NCBI GenBank assembly: GCA_024405215.1
Contig: JAKSPB010000002.1
Location: forward strand, 46,609-110,608
Reading direction: 5' to 3'
Origin: Lentisphaeria bacterium
GTDB taxonomy: Bacteria > Verrucomicrobiota > Lentisphaeria > Oligosphaerales > Oligosphaeraceae
DNA length: 64,000 nt
The notes below the pieces were generated by a model that was not told the DNA's origin, did no database searches, and worked only from the letters and a program-made list of their open reading frames with translations. Each line of letters begins with the position of its first letter. Within the stretch, counting starts at the first letter, position 1. Below, one piece after another: positions 1 to 8,839 of this stretch. A program made the translations under genes and the position numbers.

Positions 1-3000
1 AAGCATACCACCACGGTCACTCTGGGAAGCGGTGACAATTCCATCACTGTCACCTTCGATCCTGTCCGCTTCTTCAGCGAAGACGTCCTGGTCTACAGCA
101 TTGCCGGCCAGCCTGTCGATGCCGACGGCGGCGAAGTGGTTGCCCTGGGCAGCAAGCTGGTCAAACTGACTGCCGGCAGTGGCTGCTTCTACACTGATGT
201 CGATGGCGATGGCAAGTTCACCCTGGGCACCGACACCGTCAACAGCGGCAGCGCCGAGTTCGCCCTGGCCGACAACCTCTCCTTCTACGACGCCAATGAA
301 AATGGCATTTGGGATGAGAGCGAGCCCATCTTCTTCGATACGGATTGCGCTTACACGCTGCCCTGGATGGATGCGGTGCTGGATACCGATTCCATCATCA
401 GCGAAGGTCCTGGCTGCCAGGCTGTCGAACTGGATGCCGACAAGGCCCTGGATCCTGTGGCGGCAGAGCAGTCTCCTGCCGAAGGCGACGAGACCGTCTC
501 CGGTCGCACCTACCTCTACTACGTGGATGCCGACGCCGATGAAAATCGCAACTACGATCCTCTCAACGACGTGATCATCGCCCGCACGGGCAACGGCGAG
601 CCCATGACCGCGCTGGTTCTGGTCGATACCGACCGCGTTGTCCTGAATCCCGCCTTTGAGGAAGGCAGCTTCGATGTTGCCGGCAAGGCGGGCGCTGCCC
701 TGCGCGCCTTCGCCGCCGGCGACTATGTGAAGATGAACTTCACGGAGTCCACTGAGGGCGTCTATGGCCTGAACAAGAGCCTTGTCATCTCCGCCAATGC
801 CGACAACGCCTGGAAGGATGTCGACATGACCTGGGAATTCCTGGCCAAGCCCGGACGCGCCATCCGCCGCTTCACTCCCGAATCCACCAGCGCCGACTTC
901 CAGACTCCCGAAAGCGCCCTGAGCGCCATCATCGGACTGGACTTCGCCAACAGCGGCGCAAAGGACGTTTACCTCAACTCCGTGAAGGTCCGCTTCTCCA
1001 GCGTCTCCAACTTCGCACAGGAGGACCTCAACGGCCTGGCCAAGGATTCCACCAGCGGCGTCCAGCTCTGGAAGGATGCGGACGGCAATGGCGTCTTCGA
1101 TCCCTACGTGGATACCTTCATGCCTCTGACCAGCAAGCCGGTCTGGAGCCAGAACGATGGCAAGTACGTCGTGACGCTCTCTCCCGCCAGCAACAACTTC
1201 GTGGCCACTCCCGAAGTGGACGGCGTCAGCGACTTCTTCGTGGTCGTCCTGCCTTCCGTCACGGCCAACAATGCGCAGTTGACCAATGACGGCGACAAGT
1301 TCACGGCGACTGTTCTCAGCAGCGACGTGGTGGTCAGCAAGACCGCCCGCCAGACTGCCGATCTGGTCACGGGCACCATCGTCATCGACTCCAAGCCTCC
1401 GCAGGTCGTGGAAATCGCTTCCGAATCCGAAAGCGGCCTGCTGGTCTCCAAGCTGACCCTGAAGTTCGACGAGCAGATGAAGCGTCTTGCCTCCAGCGAC
1501 CTCTCCGTCTGGAATGTCAAGGACTCCTTCACTGGCAACGAGTATGCCGTGACTGGATTCGAGCTCTCCTCCAATGCGAAGGAAGCGGTTCTGACGCTGG
1601 CTGTCGCCGAGGGCCTGACCGAGGGCGACTACTCCACCGCGCCTGTGGTTGTCTCTGCCAACTTCACGCTGGAGAGCGCCTTGGTCGACTGGGCCGGCAA
1701 TCCCGCCGAGATCAAGGACTTCCTGGCGATCGACGGCGCAGCGCCGGTGATCGTCTCCGCCGCTCTCTACGACTTGGAGAATGCCGCGCACAGCCTGATC
1801 GCCGACGCCATGGTGGATACCATGGTCCTGAAGTTCTCCGAACCGGTTCTGGATGCCACCTTCGGTTCCAGCGCCTGGACGATCGCGGGAATGCCCATGA
1901 GCCTCCAGGATCCCGGTCTCAGCATTGGCGGCATCACAGATGCCCTGAACGACAGTTACCTGGTCTTCAAGGTCGCTGCCGACAAGATTCTGCCCGAGGA
2001 TGTCTCCGGAGCCGACTTCGCATTCGGCGGTGTGCAGACGCTGTCCGATGCAGCCAAGAATCCCATGAAGGTCACCAGCGACTTCCAGATCTTGGATGCC
2101 ATCAAGCCTGTTCTGCTGCTTGCGGAGCAGAAGAATGGCAAGCTGGTCCAGGAAGAGGATCTGACTTACACGTTGCCTGCCGGAACCGTCCTTGAATTGA
2201 CTTTCGCCAAGAATGTCCAGGGCAATGAGGATGACATCAGCGGCATCACTCTCGTGGGCGGCGGAAAGAACGTGTCTCTGACCGACAACGAGGATCTGGA
2301 CGCTGCCTTCAATGGCAAGTTCCTCTCCTTCACTCTGGTGAATGACATCACGGGCTTTGATTCCGCAGAAGGATGGTATGTCACCGTCGCCGCCGAGAAT
2401 GCCGGTGTGACCGACAAGAACGGCAACGGCATGGCCGCCACCGCTCCTGAAGGCGTGCCGATGTACATCTACACCAGCCCCGTGCTGGTCGCTCCTGTGC
2501 AGAATGCCCTGTATTCCTTCAAGGATGCCGAACCTGTCCTCGTTCCTCAGGTCGCGCTGAACTTCATGGCCGTCAACGCCACGGGCTGGACCGTCGAGGT
2601 CTTTGCCATGGACGAAACGGGCGCCGCCACCGGCGACGCGCTGGCCTCCATCAGCGGCACTCTGGCTGACATTGCCACCATCGACGACGATCCCGCCGAC
2701 AACGTGACCCTGGATGGCTGGTATGACGCAAGCATGTTTGGCTATGTCTTCCAGGCGACTTTGACCGCCGAGCGCGGAGACGAGGTCCTGACGGCTGGCT
2801 TCTATGCCTTCAACACCGCCAATGTCTTTGTTCCCGCCGAGCAGGCCGTCGCCATCGAGCGCACCGGCGCCGTCAGCAGCCATATCTACCAGTATGACTC
2901 CGAGGATGGCAGCCAGCACTTCTTCCTGGTCGATGGCGCCTACACCAGCGGCAAGGTCACGGTTGACGAAAGCAAGTTCGCCGAGTTCCTGGGCAAGGCT

Positions 3001-6000
3001 CCCGCCCCGACATACGGCCGCAAGGTCGCGTTGAGCGCGGCGGATGCCGAGGGAACTGAAAAGTTCTCCTTCGACAGCGACACCGAGCTGGTCCTTGATT
3101 GGACCGATGCCGAACAGGCGGCGAAGCTGGCGGCAACCGACAAGATCCGCGGCTACGTGGCATACACTGCCACTGATTCCGAGGGCAACGAAGTTGTGCT
3201 TGCCACCGCCGAGTCCTTCACCTACACTCTCGACGAGAATTTCGACGACGCGGCAGCGAAGCTGGAGCTCACCGATGGCGCCTACACAGCGCTGGAAGCG
3301 CCCATTGTCTGGAACGATCCCGCCACGCTCTACGCTCTCTTCACCAAGGCTGACATGGCCGCCTATCAGTGGCGCGTCCTGCCCGCCAACGGCACGGAGA
3401 ACCAGCCTTGGGAGAAGGCTGGCGACATGGTGGAAGGCCGGACCCGTTTCGGCTGGACGATGCTGGACGGCAACAAGATCCTGGTTGCCGGCGGCTACAA
3501 CGGCCAGCTCAATGGCCTGGATACTGCCGAGATCTACGATGCCGCGACCGAGGCATGGAGCGCGACCGGCAAGCTGAACAACGCCGCATACGATGTGGCC
3601 CTGGTCGCCTTGGAAGACGGCACTGCCGTCAGCCTGGGTGGACAGAATGCCGAAGGCAAGCTGGATTCCATCGAGCTCTTCAAGGACGACGAATGGACTA
3701 TGGCTGGAAACCTGGTCGAGAAGAAGGCCATGGCTTCTGCCATCGTCAATGGCCAGAACATCTACGTGATCGGCGGCTATGCCGGCGGTCCCACCTACTA
3801 CGACACCATTGAAGTCGTCACCGTCAAGGATGGCGTTGCGATCAGCGAACTTTCCGCTGCGAAGCTGTCTGCTCCTCGCGGCAGCGCCAGCCTCTTCTTC
3901 CAGGCGGATCGTCTGGTCGTGGTCGGCGGCAAGAACGCCTCCGGCGCAGTTGCCGGCAGCGATGCCATCGCCATGGATGCCGAGGGCAAGCTTGGTGCCG
4001 TCACGGCTCTGAGTGGCCTGAAGGCTCTCACTGGCGCCTGCTACGTCCAGGACGAGAATGGCACCATCTGGGCCATCGGCGGCAAGAACAGTACTGCCAC
4101 CTACTTCCTGACCAGCGATGCGACGGAATGGCAGGTCGGTCCCGAACTGCTGACCGCCCATGAGAATGGCGCCGCCATCTGCCTGAACGACGTCCTCCTG
4201 GTTGCCGGCGGCGCTGCCACCGGCACCACCGAGACTCTGGCTTACGCTGAAGCCGGCGCTCTCTGGACGGCCAACAGCGACCTGGCCTCCGCTGCCGACG
4301 GAAACCGCAAGCTCTTCGCCCTGGCCGACTTCAACGGCTCTGCCTTCGCCTTTGGCGGACAGCTTGGCGCCGCCTACACCACCGTCAGCGAAAAGCGTCT
4401 GGCCGGCTGGAGCAAGTGGATTGCCTCGGATGACTCCATCTGGGAGAACAAGCTTGTCTTCGATGGCCTGAGCATGAAGGAAGGCGAGGCATACCAGTTG
4501 CAGGTTCGCACCAAGAATGCCGCCGAAGAGGTCTCCAAGATCTTCTCCACGCTTGAGTTCACCATCGGCAACTCCACCGAGGATGCTCCTGTGGCAACTC
4601 TCAAGGCCTTCATTGACGGCGAGGAAGTGGGAAGCGGCGTTGCAACCCTCGTCGACGAGATCGAGTTCCAGTTCTCCGGTGATGAAAACACCGCCAACTT
4701 CAGATACGTCCTGGACGGCGAGGCCTTCAATACCACGGAAACTGTCCTGACCAAGAGCGCGCTTGCCGCCGGCGGGCATGCCTTGGAACTCTACGGCGTC
4801 AGCGCTACTGGTGTCGTGCAGCAGGTCCCCGCGACCTTCGAGTGGACGGTGTCTGCTGCCGCAATCACCATCGGCAGCGATGATGTGGTGGACAACGCCA
4901 CGGTTCTGAGCGACGACCTGTTCTTCCATGTGAATGCCGAAGGCTGGACCCTCTATCGCTACGCGCTGGACAGCGCGGTCATGCCTGAGACCGAGGGCGT
5001 CGACATCGCCACCGCGATCGAACTGGATGGCCTGGCGCTGGGCGAGCACACGCTGAAGGCCTGGGTCAAGAACGGCTCCATCGACTGGGATGAAGCGAAC
5101 ACTGCTGAAATCTCCTTCAAGGTTGTCGCTTTGGCAATTGATCCTGTTTCCACCGTGGATGTCACCACCAGCCGCACCTTCACTCTGACGGAGATGGGTG
5201 GCGAAGTCGCCAAGTTCCAGTGGATCCTGGACGATGCGGAAGCCGTGGTGGTTGATCCCGCCACCGCCACGCTGACTCTGGACGACCTGGCAACCGGCGC
5301 CCATACGCTGACGGTCGCCGCCCTGGATGGCGCTGGCAATGCCCAGACCACTCCAGCCGTGGCTTCCATCGTGGTGAGCGGCAGCGAAGGCGACGTCCGT
5401 CTGCTGGCCAAGCTGACTGCCAATGCGACTGCCGTCGACTACAACAGCGAAGATGTTCTCACCTTCACGCTCACCTTCACGGATGACGATAACAACGCCA
5501 TCGCCGTGGCCGAGATGCCGACCGCTGATCAATTTAGCGTTGCCAACGGCACTGTCACCAAGGTGACTTACAGCGACAACACCAAGTGCGACATCGAGGT
5601 CGAGCTCCAGCCCGTCGTGGACGGCGAGACCGAGATCGTGAGCCTGCAGTTGCCTGCCGGTGTCGTCCGCGAGACCACCTACGGCCATAAGAACCTCGCC
5701 AGCGAGGAAGTCAGCGTCCTGGTCTACGCCAACGGAGACAAGGCACTGGTTGACTTCAGCGTGAAGTTCTTCCGCGATGCCGAGTGCTCCAGCGAAATCA
5801 CCGAGGTCGAGCTGATGGACAACTTCTACGCCCAGATCTCCGTGAACAGCATGGTTGCCGTCACCGGCGCCGACTTCATCCTGACCTACGACAATGCCAA
5901 GTTCGCCATGGCGGCCGAGGAACTGGATCCTGCCAAACAGGTCCAGGCCCCCTACAACGCCGTCGGCGAGGACGAGGAAGGCAAGGAGAAGTGCATGGCC

Positions 6001-7320
6001 AATGGCGAAATCCTGGACGAGGGCAGCATCCGCCTCGGCGGTGCGGTTCTGGACAATGCGCAGGCCAAGGACGGCGAGTTCGTCCTGGCGGTCGTGGAGT
6101 TCAAGGCCATCGCCACTGGCGAGGCTTCCGAGGAAGACTTCGTCCTCTCCGCCGGTGTCAACACCATCGGTCTGGTCGGCCGTCTGCCTCTTGACAACGA
6201 TGACAAGGCGATTGCCTACGAGAGCGGCGCACTGGCCGTCACGGAAGAGGTCGCCGACCTGACCATCGCCGTGGCGCCCGCCGCCATCAAGGAAGGCGAG
6301 ACCGCCACTCTGACCGCCACGCTGAGCATCCCGAGCGCAACTGACCTGACTGTCACGGTCACCGCCGATGTGGCTGACGTGGAAAGCCAGAACCTGTTCA
6401 TCGCCGCTGGCGAGACCACGGCTTCCGTCCAGGTGAGCATCGCTGACGACAAGGCCCTGACCGGCGACTTCACCGTGAAGTTCACCGTGGAGTCCGTCGA
6501 GGCCGCCGACAAGACCTACGCTGCTCCTGCCGCAGGCGCCACCGCCGAGCTGGCCGTGACCGACGTGGCCGTCGAGGGCATCTCCTTCGCCCTGGTCAAC
6601 GGAGACGGTGAGGAAATCACCTCCGTCAAGGAAGGCGAGCAGTTCTTCGTCCAGGCCATCCTGGCCGACGGAACCGTCGCCGATGGCGAGCTGGTCTTCT
6701 CCTTCACCCTGGACGGCACTGCCGAAGCCGGTGTGGACTATACCTACGCCAACAACTTCGTCATCGCCGCTGGCGAGAACGAGGGCATCGAGGCCTTCAC
6801 GACCTACGCCGACGGAATCGTCTCCGGCACAGCGAAGACCATCGAAGTCACCGTCAACGCCTTGAGCATCGACGGCATTGCCATCGATTCCTTCGCCGGT
6901 TCCGGCACGTTGACGATGACGGTCGCGGAGGGCGATGTCCTGAAGGCCGACCTGAACGGCGACGGCGTCATCGACAGCAAGGACATCATGGTCTTCCTCT
7001 ACTACTACGAGACGGAAGACGACGGCAGCGAAGCCTGGGCCGCCTGCGACTTCAACCAGGACGGCATCCTGGACAGCAAGGATGTCATGCTGCTGCTCTA
7101 CTACTACGAGTCCGGCGATACCCTGCGTGGTGCCGCCACCCGCGGTGAATTGCCCGCCATCAACTTCTGGCTGGAGACCGAGAATGGTTCCACCTACTTG
7201 AAGGTTGGCGAAGAAGCCAAGGTCCTCTTCCAGGTGGAGTGCGACTATGGCTTCAGCGGCGCTGGAGCCGATCTCCAGTGGGATCCCGAACTCCTCGAAA
7301 TCGTCCGCCCCTTTCGATGA
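1..7320 (+). CDS. Giant multidomain secreted protein, 5'-truncated, frameshifted near its 3' end
   Basis: The frame is open from base 1, so the true start and any signal peptide lie outside the window. About 2440 residues are visible. In order there are Ig-like/SbsA-like beta-sandwich segments (nt 1350-2460), a Kelch-like beta-propeller (nt 3410-4390, repeated GGY/GG..N blades), more Ig-like modules, a cohesin-like domain (nt 5750-6240), two Calx-beta-like domains (nt 6250-6930), and a dockerin of two calcium loops (nt 6943-7120; LNGDGVIDSKD and FNQDGILDSKD). A second cohesin-like domain begins at nt 7155 and is cut by a TGA at 7318-7320. The same domain continues in the +1 frame (next entry), so this is one gene with a frameshift. 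The protein is probably a cell-surface or extracellular adhesin/scaffold; its ligand is unknown. The codon usage and Ala/Gly/Asp-rich composition match the giant gene downstream. Confidence 0.85.
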   Translation, partial: KHTTTVTLGSGDNSITVTFDPVRFFSEDVLVYSIAGQPVDADGGEVVALGSKLVKLTAGSGCFYTDVDGDGKFTLGTDTVNSGSAEFALADNLSFYDANENGIWDESEPIFFDTDCAYTLPWMDAVLDTDSIISEGPGCQAVELDADKALDPVAAEQSPAEGDETVSGRTYLYYVDADADENRNYDPLNDVIIARTGNGEPMTALVLVDTDRVVLNPAFEEGSFDVAGKAGAALRAFAAGDYVKMNFTESTEGVYGLNKSLVISANADNAWKDVDMTWEFLAKPGRAIRRFTPESTSADFQTPESALSAIIGLDFANSGAKDVYLNSVKVRFSSVSNFAQEDLNGLAKDSTSGVQLWKDADGNGVFDPYVDTFMPLTSKPVWSQNDGKYVVTLSPASNNFVATPEVDGVSDFFVVVLPSVTANNAQLTNDGDKFTATVLSSDVVVSKTARQTADLVTGTIVIDSKPPQVVEIASESESGLLVSKLTLKFDEQMKRLASSDLSVWNVKDSFTGNEYAVTGFELSSNAKEAVLTLAVAEGLTEGDYSTAPVVVSANFTLESALVDWAGNPAEIKDFLAIDGAAPVIVSAALYDLENAAHSLIADAMVDTMVLKFSEPVLDATFGSSAWTIAGMPMSLQDPGLSIGGITDALNDSYLVFKVAADKILPEDVSGADFAFGGVQTLSDAAKNPMKVTSDFQILDAIKPVLLLAEQKNGKLVQEEDLTYTLPAGTVLELTFAKNVQGNEDDISGITLVGGGKNVSLTDNEDLDAAFNGKFLSFTLVNDITGFDSAEGWYVTVAAENAGVTDKNGNGMAATAPEGVPMYIYTSPVLVAPVQNALYSFKDAEPVLVPQVALNFMAVNATGWTVEVFAMDETGAATGDALASISGTLADIATIDDDPADNVTLDGWYDASMFGYVFQATLTAERGDEVLTAGFYAFNTANVFVPAEQAVAIERTGAVSSHIYQYDSEDGSQHFFLVDGAYTSGKVTVDESKFAEFLGKAPAPTYGRKVALSAADAEGTEKFSFDSDTELVLDWTDAEQAAKLAATDKIRGYVAYTATDSEGNEVVLATAESFTYTLDENFDDAAAKLELTDGAYTALEAPIVWNDPATLYALFTKADMAAYQWRVLPANGTENQPWEKAGDMVEGRTRFGWTMLDGNKILVAGGYNGQLNGLDTAEIYDAATEAWSATGKLNNAAYDVALVALEDGTAVSLGGQNAEGKLDSIELFKDDEWTMAGNLVEKKAMASAIVNGQNIYVIGGYAGGPTYYDTIEVVTVKDGVAISELSAAKLSAPRGSASLFFQADRLVVVGGKNASGAVAGSDAIAMDAEGKLGAVTALSGLKALTGACYVQDENGTIWAIGGKNSTATYFLTSDATEWQVGPELLTAHENGAAICLNDVLLVAGGAATGTTETLAYAEAGALWTANSDLASAADGNRKLFALADFNGSAFAFGGQLGAAYTTVSEKRLAGWSKWIASDDSIWENKLVFDGLSMKEGEAYQLQVRTKNAAEEVSKIFSTLEFTIGNSTEDAPVATLKAFIDGEEVGSGVATLVDEIEFQFSGDENTANFRYVLDGEAFNTTETVLTKSALAAGGHALELYGVSATGVVQQVPATFEWTVSAAAITIGSDDVVDNATVLSDDLFFHVNAEGWTLYRYALDSAVMPETEGVDIATAIELDGLALGEHTLKAWVKNGSIDWDEANTAEISFKVVALAIDPVSTVDVTTSRTFTLTEMGGEVAKFQWILDDAEAVVVDPATATLTLDDLATGAHTLTVAALDGAGNAQTTPAVASIVVSGSEGDVRLLAKLTANATAVDYNSEDVLTFTLTFTDDDNNAIAVAEMPTADQFSVANGTVTKVTYSDNTKCDIEVELQPVVDGETEIVSLQLPAGVVRETTYGHKNLASEEVSVLVYANGDKALVDFSVKFFRDAECSSEITEVELMDNFYAQISVNSMVAVTGADFILTYDNAKFAMAAEELDPAKQVQAPYNAVGEDEEGKEKCMANGEILDEGSIRLGGAVLDNAQAKDGEFVLAVVEFKAIATGEASEEDFVLSAGVNTIGLVGRLPLDNDDKAIAYESGALAVTEEVADLTIAVAPAAIKEGETATLTATLSIPSATDLTVTVTADVADVESQNLFIAAGETTASVQVSIADDKALTGDFTVKFTVESVEAADKTYAAPAAGATAELAVTDVAVEGISFALVNGDGEEITSVKEGEQFFVQAILADGTVADGELVFSFTLDGTAEAGVDYTYANNFVIAAGENEGIEAFTTYADGIVSGTAKTIEVTVNALSIDGIAIDSFAGSGTLTMTVAEGDVLKADLNGDGVIDSKDIMVFLYYYETEDDGSEAWAACDFNQDGILDSKDVMLLLYYYESGDTLRGAATRGELPAINFWLETENGSTYLKVGEEAKVLFQVECDYGFSGAGADLQWDPELLEIVRPFR

Positions 7321-8497
7321 GGACGGCAAGTTCGACAAGGACGCTGCCATCGCCCCCCAGGTCTGGGGACTGATTCGCGAGGGCACGCTCCTTGGCGAAG
7401 GAGGCCGGCTGAATGATTTTTCGGGTATGACACTTGCGCGGACCCCTGCCGGAAAGGTCTTGGTTGGTTCTTTTACCATCAAGGCCTTGAAGGAGGGCGA
7501 AGCACGAATCAAGCTTTCCGATTGCCACGCGACCGCCTATCCGCTCATCGTGGGAAATGGCGGGATCCCGGACACGGCCATCGCTGTGTCGCAGGATCTG
7601 GTTTTGCACATCGCCCAGGAGGAGCCACCTGTCGCCAATGGCTTCCAGTTGGACATCAACGCCAGCTGGAAGGCCACGCGTGCGGTTTCCTCCGTTGCGA
7701 TTTCCCTTGGCGAGAAGGAAGGCGCCTCCGATGCCTACGCAGCGGAAGACGGAGATACGAAATGGGCTCCCGGAGTCCTTCCGTATTCCTTCTACGTTGA
7801 AAATGGCTCCGACACCCTTGTCCGGGATTTCCGGGCTTTGCATCAAGGCGAAGTAATCTGGGATGTCCAGTACACTTCTTCCGATGCTTCCCGGCAGTTG
7901 ATCCTGGATTGGGATGCCTCGCAAATCGCTGATTACGATTTGACCTTGGTTGACGGCAAGGAAGCCGTTGACATGAAGCAGGTGTCCCAGTACACGCTTT
8001 CGGGGGCTTCGGCACACTTCCAGGTCATTGCTTCCGAGACGAAACACGAGTTCCAGAAGACCTTCCAGCTGGAGGCCGGATGGAATCTGATTGGTGCGCT
8101 CTTTGATTTTGACGCCGTAGCCTTGCAGGCCCTGAAAGGCGAGGATGGCACGCTCTACGTGCATGATTTCGCCGATGATTCTTTCTGCATCTTCCAGGAC
8201 GACAGCCTGAAGGCCGGGAATGGCCTTTGGGTCTATCGGCGGCAAGCGGAGACCGTGACGGTAAAGGGAAAGCCCTCCCTTGCGAAAGGGGTGGAGCTCC
8301 AGGCCGGATGGAATCTGGTCACGCCGTTGATGGAAACTGCTGACGAAGCAATGGTTCTTCCGCAAAGCGCACAGGTCTGGCTCTGGACAGCCGACGGCTA
8401 TCGGTGGATTGACGAAGACAAGGATCTGGAAGCCGGTGTCGGCTACTGGTTCTATGTCGAAGAAGCCGCGACCATCTGGACAACAGACGCAAACTAG
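7316..8497 (+). CDS. C-terminal continuation of the giant secreted protein after the +1 shift (cohesin-like remainder plus GWN module)
   Basis: This is the same gene read one base further on. Codons before the shift give R-P-F; in this frame the next residues are D-E-D-G-K, completing the cohesin-like domain (to about nt 7565). An unassigned beta-rich segment follows, then a tandem C-terminal module with two copies of a motif (EAGWNLIGAL and QAGWNLVTPL), each closed by a G-x-G-[LY]-W-x-Y turn (GNGLWVY and GVGYWFY). The same double module ends the neighbouring giant protein, which supports it as the authentic C terminus and suggests a shared sorting or anchoring role (inference). Internal TTG/ATG codons at 7205 and 7247 could be called as starts, but the residues they would encode upstream of 7316 are out-of-frame noise. 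A hairpin follows the stop. Confidence 0.75.
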   Translation, partial: DEDGKFDKDAAIAPQVWGLIREGTLLGEGGRLNDFSGMTLARTPAGKVLVGSFTIKALKEGEARIKLSDCHATAYPLIVGNGGIPDTAIAVSQDLVLHIAQEEPPVANGFQLDINASWKATRAVSSVAISLGEKEGASDAYAAEDGDTKWAPGVLPYSFYVENGSDTLVRDFRALHQGEVIWDVQYTSSDASRQLILDWDASQIADYDLTLVDGKEAVDMKQVSQYTLSGASAHFQVIASETKHEFQKTFQLEAGWNLIGALFDFDAVALQALKGEDGTLYVHDFADDSFCIFQDDSLKAGNGLWVYRRQAETVTVKGKPSLAKGVELQAGWNLVTPLMETADEAMVLPQSAQVWLWTADGYRWIDEDKDLEAGVGYWFYVEEAATIWTTDAN

Positions 8498-8508
8498 CAA
8501 AGCAAAAA

Positions 8509-8544
8509 TGCGCCGGACTCCTTTTTTTTCACGAGTCCGGCGCA
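8509..8544. terminator. Perfect 12-bp hairpin after the first giant gene
   Basis: Arms TGCGCCGGACTC (8509-8520) and GAGTCCGGCGCA (8533-8544) pair perfectly around a 12-base loop that itself contains eight T. On the plus strand the U-tract is in the loop and only a weak T stretch follows; on the minus strand the stem is followed by ATTTTTGC. It is probably a transcription terminator for the upstream gene, with unusual geometry. Confidence 0.6.
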
Positions 8545-8735
8545 AATCTTGATTTTTCCCCGCACGAGTGTTTTTTTAGGAAAATCTTGGCTTTTTTTGA
8601 TTTTTTTTTTGAGAAAAGGGCATTTTGCGCCGATTGATTGCAAAAAATGCGCTAAATTCTCAAAAATTGGAAACACAGGTGGCTTGTGCCAACCTATTTC
8701 TTGGCGGCGATGGAGGCTCGCAGGGATGTGCAGTC
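8545..8735. other. AT-rich intergenic region with phased T-tracts, no gene seen
   Basis: Runs of five to ten T occur at 8553, 8571, 8592 and 8601, spaced roughly 18, 21 and 9-10 bp, so the DNA may be intrinsically bent. An imperfect dyad (GGTGGC-TTGT-GCCAACC, about 8679-8695) lies 50-60 bp upstream of the sigma-54-like promoter and is a candidate activator site. No convincing coding sequence was found. Confidence 0.4.
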
Positions 8736-8753
8736 TTGGCACGTTCCTTGCTT
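8736..8753 (+). promoter_or_regulatory. Sigma-54-type (-24/-12) promoter of the LamG/TSP3 giant gene
   Basis: TTGGCACG-TTCC-TTGCTT matches the RpoN consensus YTGGCACG-N4-TTGCW. The invariant GG (8738-8739) and GC (8750-8751) are separated by exactly 10 bases. The expected start of transcription is near 8763, giving a leader of about 75 nt before the ATG at 8840. No comparable -35/-10 pair was seen nearby. Confidence 0.7.
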
Positions 8754-8839
8754 GAGAATCTCGCCGAACGACTTTGGAATTGAATTCGTCTCATCATAAC
8801 AAAACAAAGTAATTCACAATGTTGAAGGAGCTGTTGCTT

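Noticed and set aside
7306..7320. RF2-type programmed frameshift
   Set aside because: The UGA is not in the A site at the slip codon, and there is no upstream Shine-Dalgarno-like stimulator, so the prfB mechanism does not apply; simple indel or other slippage remains.
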